DNA from: Helopsaltes ochotensis
Lineage: Eukaryota > Chordata > Aves > Passeriformes > Locustellidae
NCBI GenBank assembly: GCA_013400155.1
Contig: VXBM01000140.1
Coordinates: 200,450 to 264,449, forward strand
DNA length: 64,000 nucleotides
Direction of reading: 5' to 3'
Below, one piece after another: positions 48,380-60,500 of this stretch. A model generated the notes under the pieces. The model saw only the letters and a program-made list of their open reading frames with translations. It was not told where the DNA came from and searched no databases. Every line of letters starts with the position of its first letter. Position 1 is the stretch's first letter. The position numbers and the translations under genes are program-made.

Positions 48380-49695
48380 AAACAAGTCCCCTAACTCAAG
48401 TACAGATGTTTCCAGAAAGGCTGTAGAGTTCATTTCTAAAGAGCAATTCTGAGCAGCTCCAAAGGGAGCTTTTGCAGGAGCTACAGAAAAATTCAGCCTG
48501 CAGGAGCACTACCAGCAAAATGCCTTTGGCCAGAACTGTTGGAGAGGTGCCACTTCTCATCTTCTCCTTTTCCTGCAGCTCTGGGTAGAAAAGCCACATC
48601 ACTGCATATCTGGAACACACAAAATTGTATGTGGAAACATTATTTATAGAGTAAAACTATGTAAGTATAAGTCTTTGGGTTGAAATGCAAAGATTATCAT
48701 TTTTCCTGTAGTTCTCCCTACTAAGGGAATTATCTGCTGCAATGATTTACACACTTGAGTAGTAATATTTGAGTTAAACCTTTGGTTACTAATGTTAGGA
48801 AAACAGCCATGTTACATCTATTTTGGTGGAGTTTCACTGGAATAAAAGATACTTTAGGAAAGAGGATTTTGCTTCCATTTCCAACATCTCCCATCAGATA
48901 TAAGCAGAGTGACAAGTTATAGCTATTGACACATGACAGAACCCACAGACTGGTACAGCAAACACTGCTGTGCCTCACAAAGCAAACACAGCTGCACTGT
49001 GTCGTGCAATCTACCTGTCCTGCTCTTTCTTGTGCTCTTCCAGGAACACAATGGGAATTATCAAATTACAGACAATCTAGAATAAAATCTAGAACCAGTT
49101 ATAGACTTCAGTAAAATTAAAGCTGACCTCTTCCTTTATTTATTTTCTGAATCTACATGCATCTATGGTCTGTCAGAATTTTTCTCCATGGTCTAATTAC
49201 TGACTGATTTGTGGCCAGGAATCAAACTTCGAAACCGTTTTACTTCAACTCAGTAATTTCTCCCTCTGCAGTAGCTCTATGTGTTGGCACTGCTCTCTTG
49301 TTTTCAGTTATTTCAGACTGAATATCTTATTACATCCATGATCTGATTCAATTCATACAGCATTTGCTAGGGTCACATGAAATGTTCAGTCTAAACACTG
49401 TCTTACTGTAAATTCCAAGCAAGCTGGAAGACACTATTATAGTAATATGAAAAATTAAAATTTGATTTTAAGGTGGCATTGTTTCTGAAGTAGAATTCCT
49501 ATTAGTGCCAAATCGCACACAAGTTACAATCTGTATAGTTTTATTTACATCCCGTGCTTTCTTTACAGCAAAAGATTGTGAGCAGGCATGTCTGAGCCAG
49601 TGCACCTGACCTAGTTCAGACATTTTAAAAGGAATCAGGCCCAAACATCACTGCCCTTCTCTAATGACTCAACCAGCTCAGTCACAGGCATTGAC

Positions 49696-50259
49696 ATGAT
49701 ACTGTCCAATTTGATTAGAAGGATCCTACACAAAAGCTTTAGCTTAAAAAGTCTGTATATCAAAAGCTTATACCTACATGAAAATAAGAGCTGGCTTGTG
49801 CTTATACAACCTGCTGAGAGCAAACTCAGAGTGTGGGTGCAGACCTCAAGGAACATGAATTGGTTGCTGTCAGCAACCCTCTTTTCTCCCGTGTGCCACA
49901 GTTGCTTAGATCCCAGGAGCTGTGCCTTTCCATCCCTCCCTGCTTTCTGTGTTCAGAAACACAGGTGCTGGGCCAAGCATTTGGGGCATAAATGCCATCA
50001 AACCCAATGTCTGTACTTATTTTTCACTGGCATGTGGCCTGTGAGACCAGAGATGATGAAATACCCTGTACTTCTCCATGAACAAATGCATACATATCAT
50101 GTGGTTCTCCCTAGGAGAGAACAGGCTCACAACAAAATTGAAAGCAACAACTTCCTAATTCTTTGGTTCACTTCCAACACATCTAAAATTAGTCTGCAGA
50201 TTGTCTTAATTTGCAGTAATCAGCCAATGTCAGCTGTACATTGCAGGAGTGGGACATAA
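49696..50259 (+). other. 187-codon open frame, probably chance
   Basis: An uninterrupted ATG-initiated plus-strand frame. The product has a basic, Leu/Ser-rich N-terminus and several Cys and His residues in the middle, but no zinc-binding spacing or family motif that I recognise. In AT-rich DNA of this length one such frame is not surprising. Confidence 0.1.
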
Positions 50260-50734
50260 TTCTGCCACTCCTTGAAATAAAACTGCCAGCACAAAGAGGG
50301 GTTGAATTAGGAAGTTTTCTCCATAATCTTCCTTCTATTTTAAACATGCTAATCCACACTAACTCATTCTCCAAATTTTGCCTTAGACTTCCTTTTCTAA
50401 CCCAGATGTAAATTTTGAGGTCAGAAACTCATTAATCACACTGTCTCCCTTGGTTTGCTGCAAGTCTGGGTGTCCATCAGTCCAAACACAATGACCTGCC
50501 TTACAATTTGTGGTTCAAAATATAAAATTCTGTGATGGGTGAAGTAATTACAATCCATGAAACTGTCAGAAAAAAAGTAGCTTATTTCCATTTTTGGGAA
50601 GAAAAGGAAGTTTTTAAGTTCAAAAATACATAAGTACTCCTAGAAAAGAACAATAGGAAAAGGGTACTTAGCCTTCAAAATCCAGCAGTTATTTACTGGA
50701 AGATTGTGTTGACCCCACCAACCCCAGTCATCAT

Positions 50735-50880
50735 CCCAGGAAGAATTCTAAAATGTGTAGATGTGGCACATGGGGACATGGTTTACTGATGGACTTGGCA
50801 GTGCTGTGTTAATGGCTGGACTCAATGTTCTCAGAGGTCTTTTCTAACCTGAATAATTCTATGATTCTTTGATTCTGTGC
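50735..50880 (+). mobile_element. CR1 3'-end fragment
   Basis: The fragment contains tgtagatgtggcacatgggg, acatggtttactgatggact, ctggactcaatgttctcaga, ggtcttttctaacctgaata, and the terminus attctatgattctttgattc. This is the standard CR1 3' tail, with only the last 150 bases or so retained. Confidence 0.88.
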
Positions 50881-53800
50881 TACTCAGCACAGAAAATTGC
50901 TCACTCAGCAAATTACAAAATCCACCTCCACACCGGATTATGAATTTTTAAGACATAAGTTTCAGGGCCTATACGTGATAAGGAGTTAAAAAAAAAAAGT
51001 ATTAATTATTATTATTCTCTTTCAAGATGTAGCAAAGTAGGAATTTCAAAATATCTAATTTTCACAGCCAAGGTAAGGTAAAGTCTGTTCTGCAGTAGAG
51101 TGTTAAAAACTTTAGAGGTTTAAGGGTTTTACCCAATTAGTACAAAATCATATGAATCCCAGATGCATCATGACCTCCTCCTGACAAAGTGAAAATTCCC
51201 TCTTACAGTGAGATCCCAGTTTGAGCTAGAGCCCAAGCCCCAGAGCAGAGGTGCTGGTCTGTCCATTTTAGGGCTGTGAGTAGCTCACCCCATGCTTTGC
51301 CAAGAAGCTCCCATGGCCAGGCCTACATGGATCCTTCCATAAGCAGGACATCCAGGCAGGGGGTTGTGATAAGAGTTCCAGGACTGAGATTCATCACCCA
51401 GTATGTGAACTTCCAGAGAGGTTTTTCTCTTCAGACAGCAACAGGTTTCTGCACAGGGCAGACCAAGCCCAGGAGTTCTTCCGATGAAACTGAAACAAAA
51501 GCATCTGTACAAAAAGGAGCTTTCATTTCAGATAACCGGCATTTTGTGTTGACAGTCACCTTGGTGAAAAGTTCTTGGCCGTGTCTAATCTACACAGAAA
51601 ACTTTACTGAATGTTCTTTGCTTCTGGTTTGTGTCTCATTCTGCCTCTTGCACATATGCACTTGTAAAACATCAAGCTCAGAGGCCACAATCCCATTTGA
51701 GGCTTCTACAAGTAGTGAGTAAATGTAACTCTAATTGCTATGTATCCACAGTGTGTGTCATTCTCTGGCACAGAAATAGTAGCCCTGCCACTGAGTTCAA
51801 GGAGTTCAGGTTAAAACTTTGAAATCACAGTTCAATTTTCCTGGAATTTTACATGCTTTTCTTAAAATCACATTGGAAAGCTTATTCTGAGGCAGTGAAC
51901 CAAGGGCAAATGGACTCTGTTTCCAGTCTGTTTGTGTATTTGCACAAGTTTAGAAAGCTCTTATCAGTTCATTTAAACAGGGTAAAGTAAAAAGAAACAA
52001 ACAAGGGGGCAAAAAAAGGCAGAGAAATCAGAGAACTTGATTCATGAAAGACGCAAGTAATAGGGAAATCAGACTTCTTGCTTTGGGTCCCCTTCTTTTA
52101 CGTGCACATAAGTGCTCATCCTACAGTAGTCCAAATTCCCCCCAAGTCCCCTTGGAGTCCTCCAAGGACCACAAAAATAATTGCATACTGGAGCCAAAGC
52201 AGTGTCATGACCTAGGTCTGCTTGTTTGCTCATCAGCAGAGCCCTTTGTCCAGCTCTTTCCTCTTCCTAGCTGTCAGTCTTCACAGATCTGGTAGGAATG
52301 TAATTATTCTGAAAACCTCTCTCCCTCTGTTTCATTTGGTTGCAACAGGACAGGAAATGTAAAAGTCATTTGCTGAGGGGATGGGATGGGGAGAAGTCAG
52401 CAAATGAAGTGATCATATGGACTCTATTTTTTCAGAAAAGCTGGTTTAAAACTCCAGGAAAAATTTAGACAGTGAGGAACACCCACAAAATAGGAAGAGA
52501 GAGAAATAGTACTAGGATTATTATTAGCATGACCAAAAAAGAGACAGCTAGTCAGTGACAAGAATAGATATCAATAATTAAACCTTCATGTTTAGGAATT
52601 TTCAGAATGCAATTTGCATTTTAAGTAACCCAGTACATAACAAAATTAATAATATCCAATACCTTTTTTATTTTTGATATCAACATTCTAAAGAGACATC
52701 AAGATTTTTAAAATTTTTTGTTTAATATCTTAATTGCAATTTAAATTCCCAGAGAAGGGATCAATTTAAAAATTAAACCTGTGGGTTCAAATATTATGTT
52801 CAGCTTTTCCTGATGAAGAGAGAACAGATACTTTTAATTCTTTGTCCAGATCAGAGTAAAAAAAGTATAACTTAAAGTTATTTCTCCTGCTGAAAATCAA
52901 CTGAAAGCGTCAGATATCATTTGTGGTCCACTACAGTGTTGCACACACTGGCAAAGAGACAACCTCAAGTTCTAATTATCAAAAGATTTTCCAACATCTC
53001 AGTGCATTTCAGCAGGTTGTCATGCTGTTGCCTTGTAAACAGCCATGTTCCCATGAAGCCTAGTAGCCAGCGATGAATTTACCCCATCAAACAAGGACTT
53101 CTGTGCCAGTCACCATCCCAAATTCCAACCACATTAGCGAAGAGAAAGAGCCACTGCCAGGGTTTAATTCACCTTGTCCTACAGGAGACATGTAAAATAA
53201 AGTATAACACTCCTCCAAATGGGGCTTGTTCTTCACTGATTAGAAGGGATTCATGGGTAATTGTATAGGTCTACCCTGCAGACATCTAAAGGTAGGAAAG
53301 ATTCTCCTACCCATGATCCCTGCTTGTGTGGGGACTGGATCTGGCCTCACTGAGGAATAAAAACATTGCTCTCAGCCCAAGTCACTGTGCGCTCCAATCC
53401 CTGCTGAAGAGATCATGGCATTTCACAGGATAAAGGAAGGAATACTTTAGATTCATTAAAAAGGGAAGTCATCTACACTTCTGTGAGGACTCTTTTTGGA
53501 GAATTGAGCCAGATTCCTCTTGATATCCCACATTATAAAAAGACTCACTTTTAGCCTGGCATTCTTCACATAGATTAGATTCTACCCATATTTATTTGCT
53601 TATGTATTTTTTGCCTGTCTCTGAAACATATTCCCATAGAGTAGGTGGCAAAGCCTGCATGTGCTGGGAAGATTAAGGTACAATTTGAACAGCAATTTTT
53701 TGGTTCATATTTTAACTCTCAATTACCTTGTTTCATAGAATTCCTTCCTATCAAGATTCCTGTTGCTCAAGCAGAGCAATAAACAAACTGAATCTTCAAA

Positions 53801-55077
53801 TATAATTTAAAGCTTTCTTAATTTAGGCTGTGATCCTGAAGTTAAGCTGCATCCCTAATTTAGTAATTACAAAGGCAAAGCAGTACTAGTTTGGATTTTT
53901 GCTTCACTGTAACTGATTTTTCTCTTAAATTTCAGGTTTGATTTGCCATTTGCATTCAATGAAACAATAGAACAAGTTTAAGTTTTCTTTTAGAAGATTG
54001 GGTAGAGAATAGAAGAGAACTGCTTTAGATAGGACTGTAACCAAGACTCTTCCTTAGAAAGAATAAAAGCCAAAGAAAGAGATTTTAAAGAACAATTCCC
54101 TATACATGAAGCCCCTGTGGGGGACAAAATTGCACTAAGGGAATACTATTGGCAAACTGGAGCTGGGAGAAACTTCCCTTGAAATTTTGAATAGTTCCAT
54201 CCCAGGATTCTCTATATGAAACGTGCTCCCAATGAAGAAGTATCTATTTTGACCAAACCCCATTTAGCCCCATTTTGCTTCTTTTTCTGTCCACTGAACC
54301 GTGCTAATCTGTACCCTTATCCCTGCTGCATGTTCTATCACTTGTCAGGCAATATGCTTAGAAGTCTCCAGCCTTGCTTCAGTCCCCTGGCAGCAAGTCA
54401 ACCAGTCAGCTGGCAAAGCTGGATAATTACTGCTTAGCCCTAAAGAGCTTAAAGTTTGTCTGCATGGACCTGTGTCCTGGCAACACCAAAGCATTGAACC
54501 AGAGGGCAAATTTTCCTTCCCCTGAGCAATTTCTGTGAGGGAAGGAACATGTGGGACTTTTAAACAGACACTAAATGGTGGTTACCAGGAAGGACTACCA
54601 AGGACTGAGATATGTGGACTATCTTCTATGGTTGATTTGATGTCTTTATAAGGTAATGGGCTTCATTCTTTCTTCCTTCCTTTATGCTTTTATAGAAAAC
54701 TGTACATGGGTCCGCTGGCTTAAAGGGTTTTTTGGAAATTGCCTTTGTGGAAGTACTTAGAAGATCTGAAAAGCAGGCTATGGTAGAGAGACAAGACAAA
54801 CACAGACATCAGGTTACACATTCTAAGTAAAGCTGATGTTTTCTTTGTTTATTCAGTGCAATTTGCTCAAGATAACTTCTGTCTTTTGAGTTACTCCTGA
54901 TCATTGTTGCTGTTTTTCATGGCTGAAGAAGCTTGACTGGCTCCATCTGGAAGAAATAGCACACAGGTCAGGATGATAAGGAATTTAATTAAGTAAGACT
55001 GAGCCACATTCAGCACTGTTCCTCTCGCCTGGCTGCTCTGTGGTGTCCGTGAACAGTGCGTGGGATGCTACACTGGA

Positions 55078-55091
55078 GCGCCACCAGAACG
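55078..55091 (-). promoter_or_regulatory. Weak CTCF-like motif in a small CpG cluster
   Basis: The minus strand reads CGTTCTGGTGGCGC, which matches 10 of 14 CTCF core positions, with T where the consensus has the A of YAG. It has the same orientation as the stronger candidate at 44106. About six CpG occur within the surrounding 100 bases, which is unusual for this window. Confidence 0.22.
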
Positions 55092-56237
55092 GCTGCCCTC
55101 CGTGTCACAGTCATGCCTGAAGTTAGGTGATCCTACAACCACTGAATGGAAGCCCTAAAGTACTTCCTTGCTCACTAAATCATCTTGAAAATGTTGGCAA
55201 TCAGGTTATACAATCCTGCTCATGGTCTGAATGCAAAGCATTAAAATAATCTTCAGTATTCAACCTAAGTACCCTCAAGTTTCAGTTGTGCTGCCTGTAG
55301 CCACATAACTCCAGTAGCACTCAGGAAATTGCATTTGTATTGTAAACTGATAAGCACTGAGGTGATTCAAAGCTGTGTTAAACATGATGGATGCAGGGAG
55401 AAAAGTAGCAAGACACTCTGGAGTCCAGTGTGAGCATCACCAAAATAATGAGGGGAGTTGCATCCTACCTCTGCAGAGTTGCAGCTCTGCTCTGCAAAAG
55501 CAAACTTGAACTAGCTTGGGAGCTTGTTCACAAAAAAAACACACCTGTGGAAGTCTTCTGAGGCAGCCTAAACTGTATATCCAGAGAAAAACATACTGCT
55601 TTCTCAGGGGGTTCTCAAGGTGTTCGTCAGCCCTACAGACCAGCCCTGCTGTGCCTGACCTCTCCAAACCATTTCGGAGCACACGACTGAGTGACAAACC
55701 ACGCCATGGTCTTACCTGGAGGAACACTGTCCCTGCTGTCAGCCAGGGTAGATGGGAAGTATAAGCAGCCTTAAATTGGGATAAGTGTAGATGTTCAGGG
55801 AGAGGTTTAAGACACACTTTAAGCTTTGGGTTTGCAGCAGAAACATTAAGAGATCTTTGGAGGGTTTTTAAGACTTAGAGCTGTGGTTTGGTGTGCCCCC
55901 CTGAACTTTGAGCATTAGGTACCAGAAATACATTGTGCCTAAGCCTCTCAATCCAAATGTTTTCTTGAACTATATTCTACCTATGTCCCCTAAAAGATTA
56001 GATGGGCCACATAACTGAGAAGATTAGAACTTATTATCTGGCAACAAATGGCACCCAGCATCTCAGTTATCTGATTAATGATTTAGAGATGCTTTTTACT
56101 TGAAATTTTTATGTGGTTGTAATAATACTTAATATGTGATGTTCTAGTGCAAACTTCTCTTACAGCAACAATACCAATCACAGCTTGCAATGTCACTGTG
56201 TTTGTCCATTAATAGCACATTCCTTTTTTCTAATTCA

Positions 56238-56269
56238 GGTCGGGGTGCGGCGGGGGGGGTGGCGGTTGG
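56238..56269 (+). other. G-rich tract with quadruplex potential
   Basis: Between 56238 and 56269 there are G runs of 2, 4, 2, 8, 2 and 2 (GGTCGGGGTGCGG, then CGGGGGGGGTGGCGG). The segment stands out sharply from its AT-rich surroundings. Because only two runs reach three or more G, a strict four-by-three quadruplex is possible only by splitting the eight-G run. No CpG island surrounds it. Confidence 0.5.
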
Positions 56270-58883
56270 AAAGGTGTGTATGGGGCAGTTGTTGAATTTT
56301 TATGGATAAGCAGTTCCAAAACAAACAAACTAAAAAATTTTGAAAATGTGCTAAGGGCAAGTCTGTTCTCCAGTTATTGATGTGCTCCCTTAAATCTGTC
56401 TAGCAAAATAGATGGCATCTTAATATTTTTTCGTTTACTTAGCAAATCCCGCAATACTGATGTAATCTTGTGTTATTCTCTTGGCTGGTTAAACTATCAT
56501 GGCAGAAACATAAAACTGTAGTGCTTCCATTAATAATGAATGGGAAGGAGAGATTGCACTTCACCTGAAGCACCTCAGAGGACTCACATACTGAAGCTGG
56601 GACGTTGATGGAATGTCAGTTCCTGATTCCACATTGTTATGAAACCTGCCAAAAAACCATTGCCCAGCCTCAGACATGAGTGTCCTGGGGAAGTGAGCCC
56701 AGCTGGATACTGGCCCTGTTGAAAGGCCTGGGTTTTCATTTGTTTTTTCAGCCTGACCAGCACTCACAGGGACAAGGAGAAATTGGTGTGCTGGGCACAG
56801 TTCCAGATGGTCATTTCAGGGATACTTTAAGTTTGCTTGGTCCACCTTATCCCAAAAGGGAAGTAGCGATGGTCACGAAAGATGAATGAAATCTGTCTCC
56901 CTGACATCAGGAAAGATGTACTGCCCTACAGTGCTCACAGTCACACCTCCCTCTCTCAGGTGCAATCACACAGGTCAGGTCTGGAATCTGCATTGGCCCA
57001 GATGTCCATTGACAGAAAGCCACTGGATCCATAGCCATACAGATCTGGAAATTTGGACTCAGGTTGGAAATACAGTCAAATCCATGAGAAACTATGCCTT
57101 TGTGCTCTTTCAGAAGTTTCTGAAATTCGGATAGTCATTCTTCTCCTTGCCTAGGGAAAGAAAAGGCTCCTCAGGGAGGACACTGGTTTCATTAGAGAGT
57201 TTCTCTAGCTGAATACACAAAGTGCCAGCCTCTCCTGGCTGGTGGTCATTGTCCAAGAGAGCCCTTCTCCTCACATCCATTCCATCTGCTACAAGGATGG
57301 TGCCCAGGAAAGCCTGGTGGCAGTGGCTAGAGCAAACAGCTAAAGTGGGGCACAGCTCTGCCGCTTATCTCCTTTCCTCCAAATGAGAACTTTACACTTC
57401 TTTTACACTTGATCGTGCTGCAGCTGATCCACCCAGACCTGGTCTTGATGGGGTCTATCTTGATGGGGAAGAGCAAATCAAGATGTGATCCAGCTGTATC
57501 CTGGTGTTCCTGGAGAGACCTGTTCCTATCTGATGGGGTTAAGTAACTTTAGGGCTAACACAAACCATAATGTTGTACCCAGCTACCTGGCAGCGGGAGT
57601 CCTACCATCCGGTTACACGTTAGCTTTAATACACATATTTTTAAAATATAATTTAGTTTTGCTTGTTTGTTTGTTTTTAATCTGCCCCCATTAAATTATT
57701 TCATGAGCTCTGGGCTAAAAGTTTGTTCTGTCATGAAAGTCCTCCTTCACACGAATAGAATACCTTTAGTGATGGTAGACCTGATTTAGAGATAAAAAAG
57801 TTGTGGGCACAAAGCAGTGACACAAGTGTGCCCTTTGAAAATGGAGTCAGTATCTACAAGGTGAATTCTGAAAATGATACATGCAGGAGTTCTTAAGGAT
57901 TTCAGTGTTAAGGCGGTTCAATCCATTATCCAAGTCCTAGCCTTTTTACAAATTAATATGTAGAAGCAACATCTACATAACAAAGCAGCGCACCAAATGT
58001 TGATAACTCTTCTCTGAAGTTAGGGAAAAAAAAAAAGGACAGAATGAATAAGCTGTACTTAAGGCATTGAACTTTTCCCCAGGAGGCCTTATTACATTCC
58101 TAGCTGCACCTGAAACCTCCTGTGATTTTGATCAATGCATTTTCTAGTTTAGTCTCTGTACTGGATTTGAAAAGGAAGAGAGAGAAAACAGTTCCCAGCA
58201 AGGATGTTTAACATTGTAGGATCTTAATGTTTTAGATAACAAGAAATACTAATCCATTGATTAGTGGAATAGTATTAGGGTGAACTTAGGGTGAATAGAC
58301 TTCTTCCAGAGAATCCCAATTCGGACACATTTCTTGGATAGTCAGGGCCAGTTGGGACCCTTCTGTCCTTATCTCAAAACAATGAAAGAGAGAACACCAC
58401 TAACCAGAAGTGAAATTGTGGTGAACACAAAACCATGTGACCGCTACTGAAAGAAGTGGAATTGGCCATCCCTTGTATTCCTTGAACATTGGCCTAGGAG
58501 AGTTTTGTGACCCAAACTTGACCCAAGACTTGTTTATACCACAGAGCAGTGCTTATGCATGATGCCCAGACCCAAAGGAAGTAGCAAAGAGGAGTGACAT
58601 CTGAAATGGTAATTCTGTTTTGGTGCTTAATTACAGATCTGGGCTACACACTCTACTGAAGAATGTGATTTACATATCAAAAGTGCTTCCTGGACTTCTG
58701 CATCTATTGTTTTAACAAGTGAGTTTTGTACTACAGTAGGGCAGTCAGAGCTCTGCTTTGGTCATTTAATGACCAGGCCAGAGGCAAGATTCAATTGAAG
58801 CAATTTCACCCCATTTGTGAGATTTTCAAGGATACACCACAGGAGAGGTAGGGGGTTGAGGAAAGAGAAGGGAAGAATACTGA

Positions 58884-58924
58884 ATATTTATACACCACAT
58901 GCTGAACATGTGGTGTATAAATAT
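58884..58924. repeat. Perfect 18-bp inverted repeat with 5-base loop
   Basis: Left arm ATATTTATACACCACATG (58884-58901), spacer CTGAA, right arm CATGTGGTGTATAAATAT (58907-58924), with every base paired. Beyond a two-base mismatch four further pairs form (58878-58881 with 58927-58930), giving a hairpin of about 53 nt. No mobile element is recognised around it. The minus-strand open frame crossing it looks incidental. Confidence 0.93.
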
Positions 58925-59870
58925 GGAGTAGTAATAAAAGAGAAAAACCATAGCCCTTAAAGACAAACAAGTTAAGTGGAACAAAAAAGATATGTAATTC
59001 ACTTTCCATGCAAATCAGGAGATTAACTATTCTGTTCCATTGCTAAACTGTAAAGCACGATTTGTATCTGTGACTTCAATAAAATAATTTTACTTAGATT
59101 AAAGGTTTTTGACATTAGAATTAGGACAATATTGTCATTTTGGCAAGGCTTCTTTATTCTTCCAACTTCTCTTGCAAAAGCAAAATCTCCCCTGAATGGC
59201 AGTTTCCATCACGTTTTTTAGAACCATCTTCATTTTTCCACTGGAAAAGAAACTGACAGGGTGACTGATGAATTGTCACACACCATGACTTGCACTTAGA
59301 GGAACATATGAAAACGCTGTGAAGCACAGTGTGAGCGATTTCCTAGGCTACACAAAAGAGCATTGAAACCTTGTGGTGATTCAAAGACTCCTGTCACTGG
59401 GAAAGATTAAGAGTTTCAGGAACATTTTAAATGAAGCTGAGAACTCAAACTGTCCGTGTCCAGTTTATAGCTCCAGTTTTTTCCCCTGAGTAACTTGTTT
59501 ATTTTCCTTTCCACATGTATTTCAGAGACTAATGGTTACACATTACTTTGGGGAAAAACAAAACATGACCACTTCCTCAAGTAGACCCAGATTTGCTGCT
59601 TAATTGATTAATTTTAATTTTGAATTCTCAGTTTATTTTTTTGATGTTGCTGTTTAATAAACATGACCATCTATTTCCCTTATGTGTGGTGCTCTGTAAA
59701 GCATCTTTAGAGCTGCTATATCACAGATTAGTGTAGCATTTTAAGTGTATTAAGATCTGTATACGGAGTAGACTTCATAATGAGCATATGGTATAATACT
59801 GCAATGCTGCTAATGGCAATAAAATACATTTATACAGAACATATAGTATGCTTTCTTTTTAAAGTTATTA

Positions 59871-59908
59871 ATTTCTGTATAATTTATTTCTGTATAATTA
59901 ATTTCTGC
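59871..59908. repeat. 15-bp tandem repeat, about 2.5 copies
   Basis: The unit ATTTCTGTATAATTT is repeated as ATTTCTGTATAATTA and then partly as ATTTCTGC. This is a small local duplication in AT-rich DNA. Confidence 0.8.
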
Positions 59909-60204
59909 TTTAGTATAGTGGTATATAAGACACTTTCAATGTTAGATTCAATGTGGGTTTGGGCATGCCTGGCTGCCCAGGTGGTCTTACATGGGATTTC
60001 TTAGACTTGTCCAAAATCTTCCATCGCCCTGACCTTAACAGAGAATATTCCTTACACCAACAAACAGCAACAATGCTTCCATTAAAAACAAAACACACAC
60101 AAAAAAATCCCAATCCCAGAAAGCACTGAGCATTTCCTCACAGGAAGTAAAAAATGCATATCAGTGTTATGCAGTGTCAAAAGCTGGACACATAATTAAA
60201 CATC

Positions 60205-60500
60205 CTCTACATAAGGACATAGAATGGGAAGAGTGCCATATAGGGTCAGGCCTTCTAACAAAATCTGTTCTCTGGCAGTGAGTTAGAAAAGAGCAGGGTA
60301 AGTAAATATGAAACTTCCTTTAAATATTATCCTAGGCTTTGAACATTCATAGCTCAGAGATTTCTCAGCAGGAAACCCTTGTGAGCAATCTCAGTCAAGT
60401 GCTCTCCCTTGACTTCTTCATGCAGTTTTACCACTTCCACAACCTTAAAATGGAAAGTTCTGAAAGTTGAATTGCAGAAGGAAAACTACTTTTTTTGAAT
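60205..60500 (-). mobile_element. Very old CR1 3'-end fragment (amniote-type)
   Basis: Read on the plus strand, ataaggacatagaatgggaa, gagtgccatatagggtcagg and aaatctgttctctggcagtg match the reverse complement of the ancient amniote CR1 3' end ('...gccatactgggtcagaccaaaggtcc...cagtatcctgtc...'). Further right, cacttccacaacc, ggaaagttctgaaagttgaa and a degenerate 'aacttcctt'-like stretch follow the expected CR1 order. Divergence is high and there are many gaps, so the ends are approximate. Because this family also occurs in turtles and crocodilians, the insertion probably predates birds. Confidence 0.6.

Larger units (their letters stand above)
43413..50734. other. Non-coding stretch with several isolated signals
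   Basis: Holds the candidate CTCF site (44106), the CpG patch (45722), the TTTTCAG repeat (47997), the paired palindromes (48326) and a 187-codon open frame (49696), each listed separately. Between them I recognise nothing. Confidence 0.5.
50881..60204. other. Nine kb of non-coding DNA
   Basis: Holds the weak CTCF-like motif (55078), the G-rich tract (56238), the perfect hairpin (58884) and a 15-bp tandem repeat (59871), listed separately. The longest open frames (148 codons at 51276-51722 plus, 126 at 55437-55817 minus) have no recognisable product. Confidence 0.5.
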
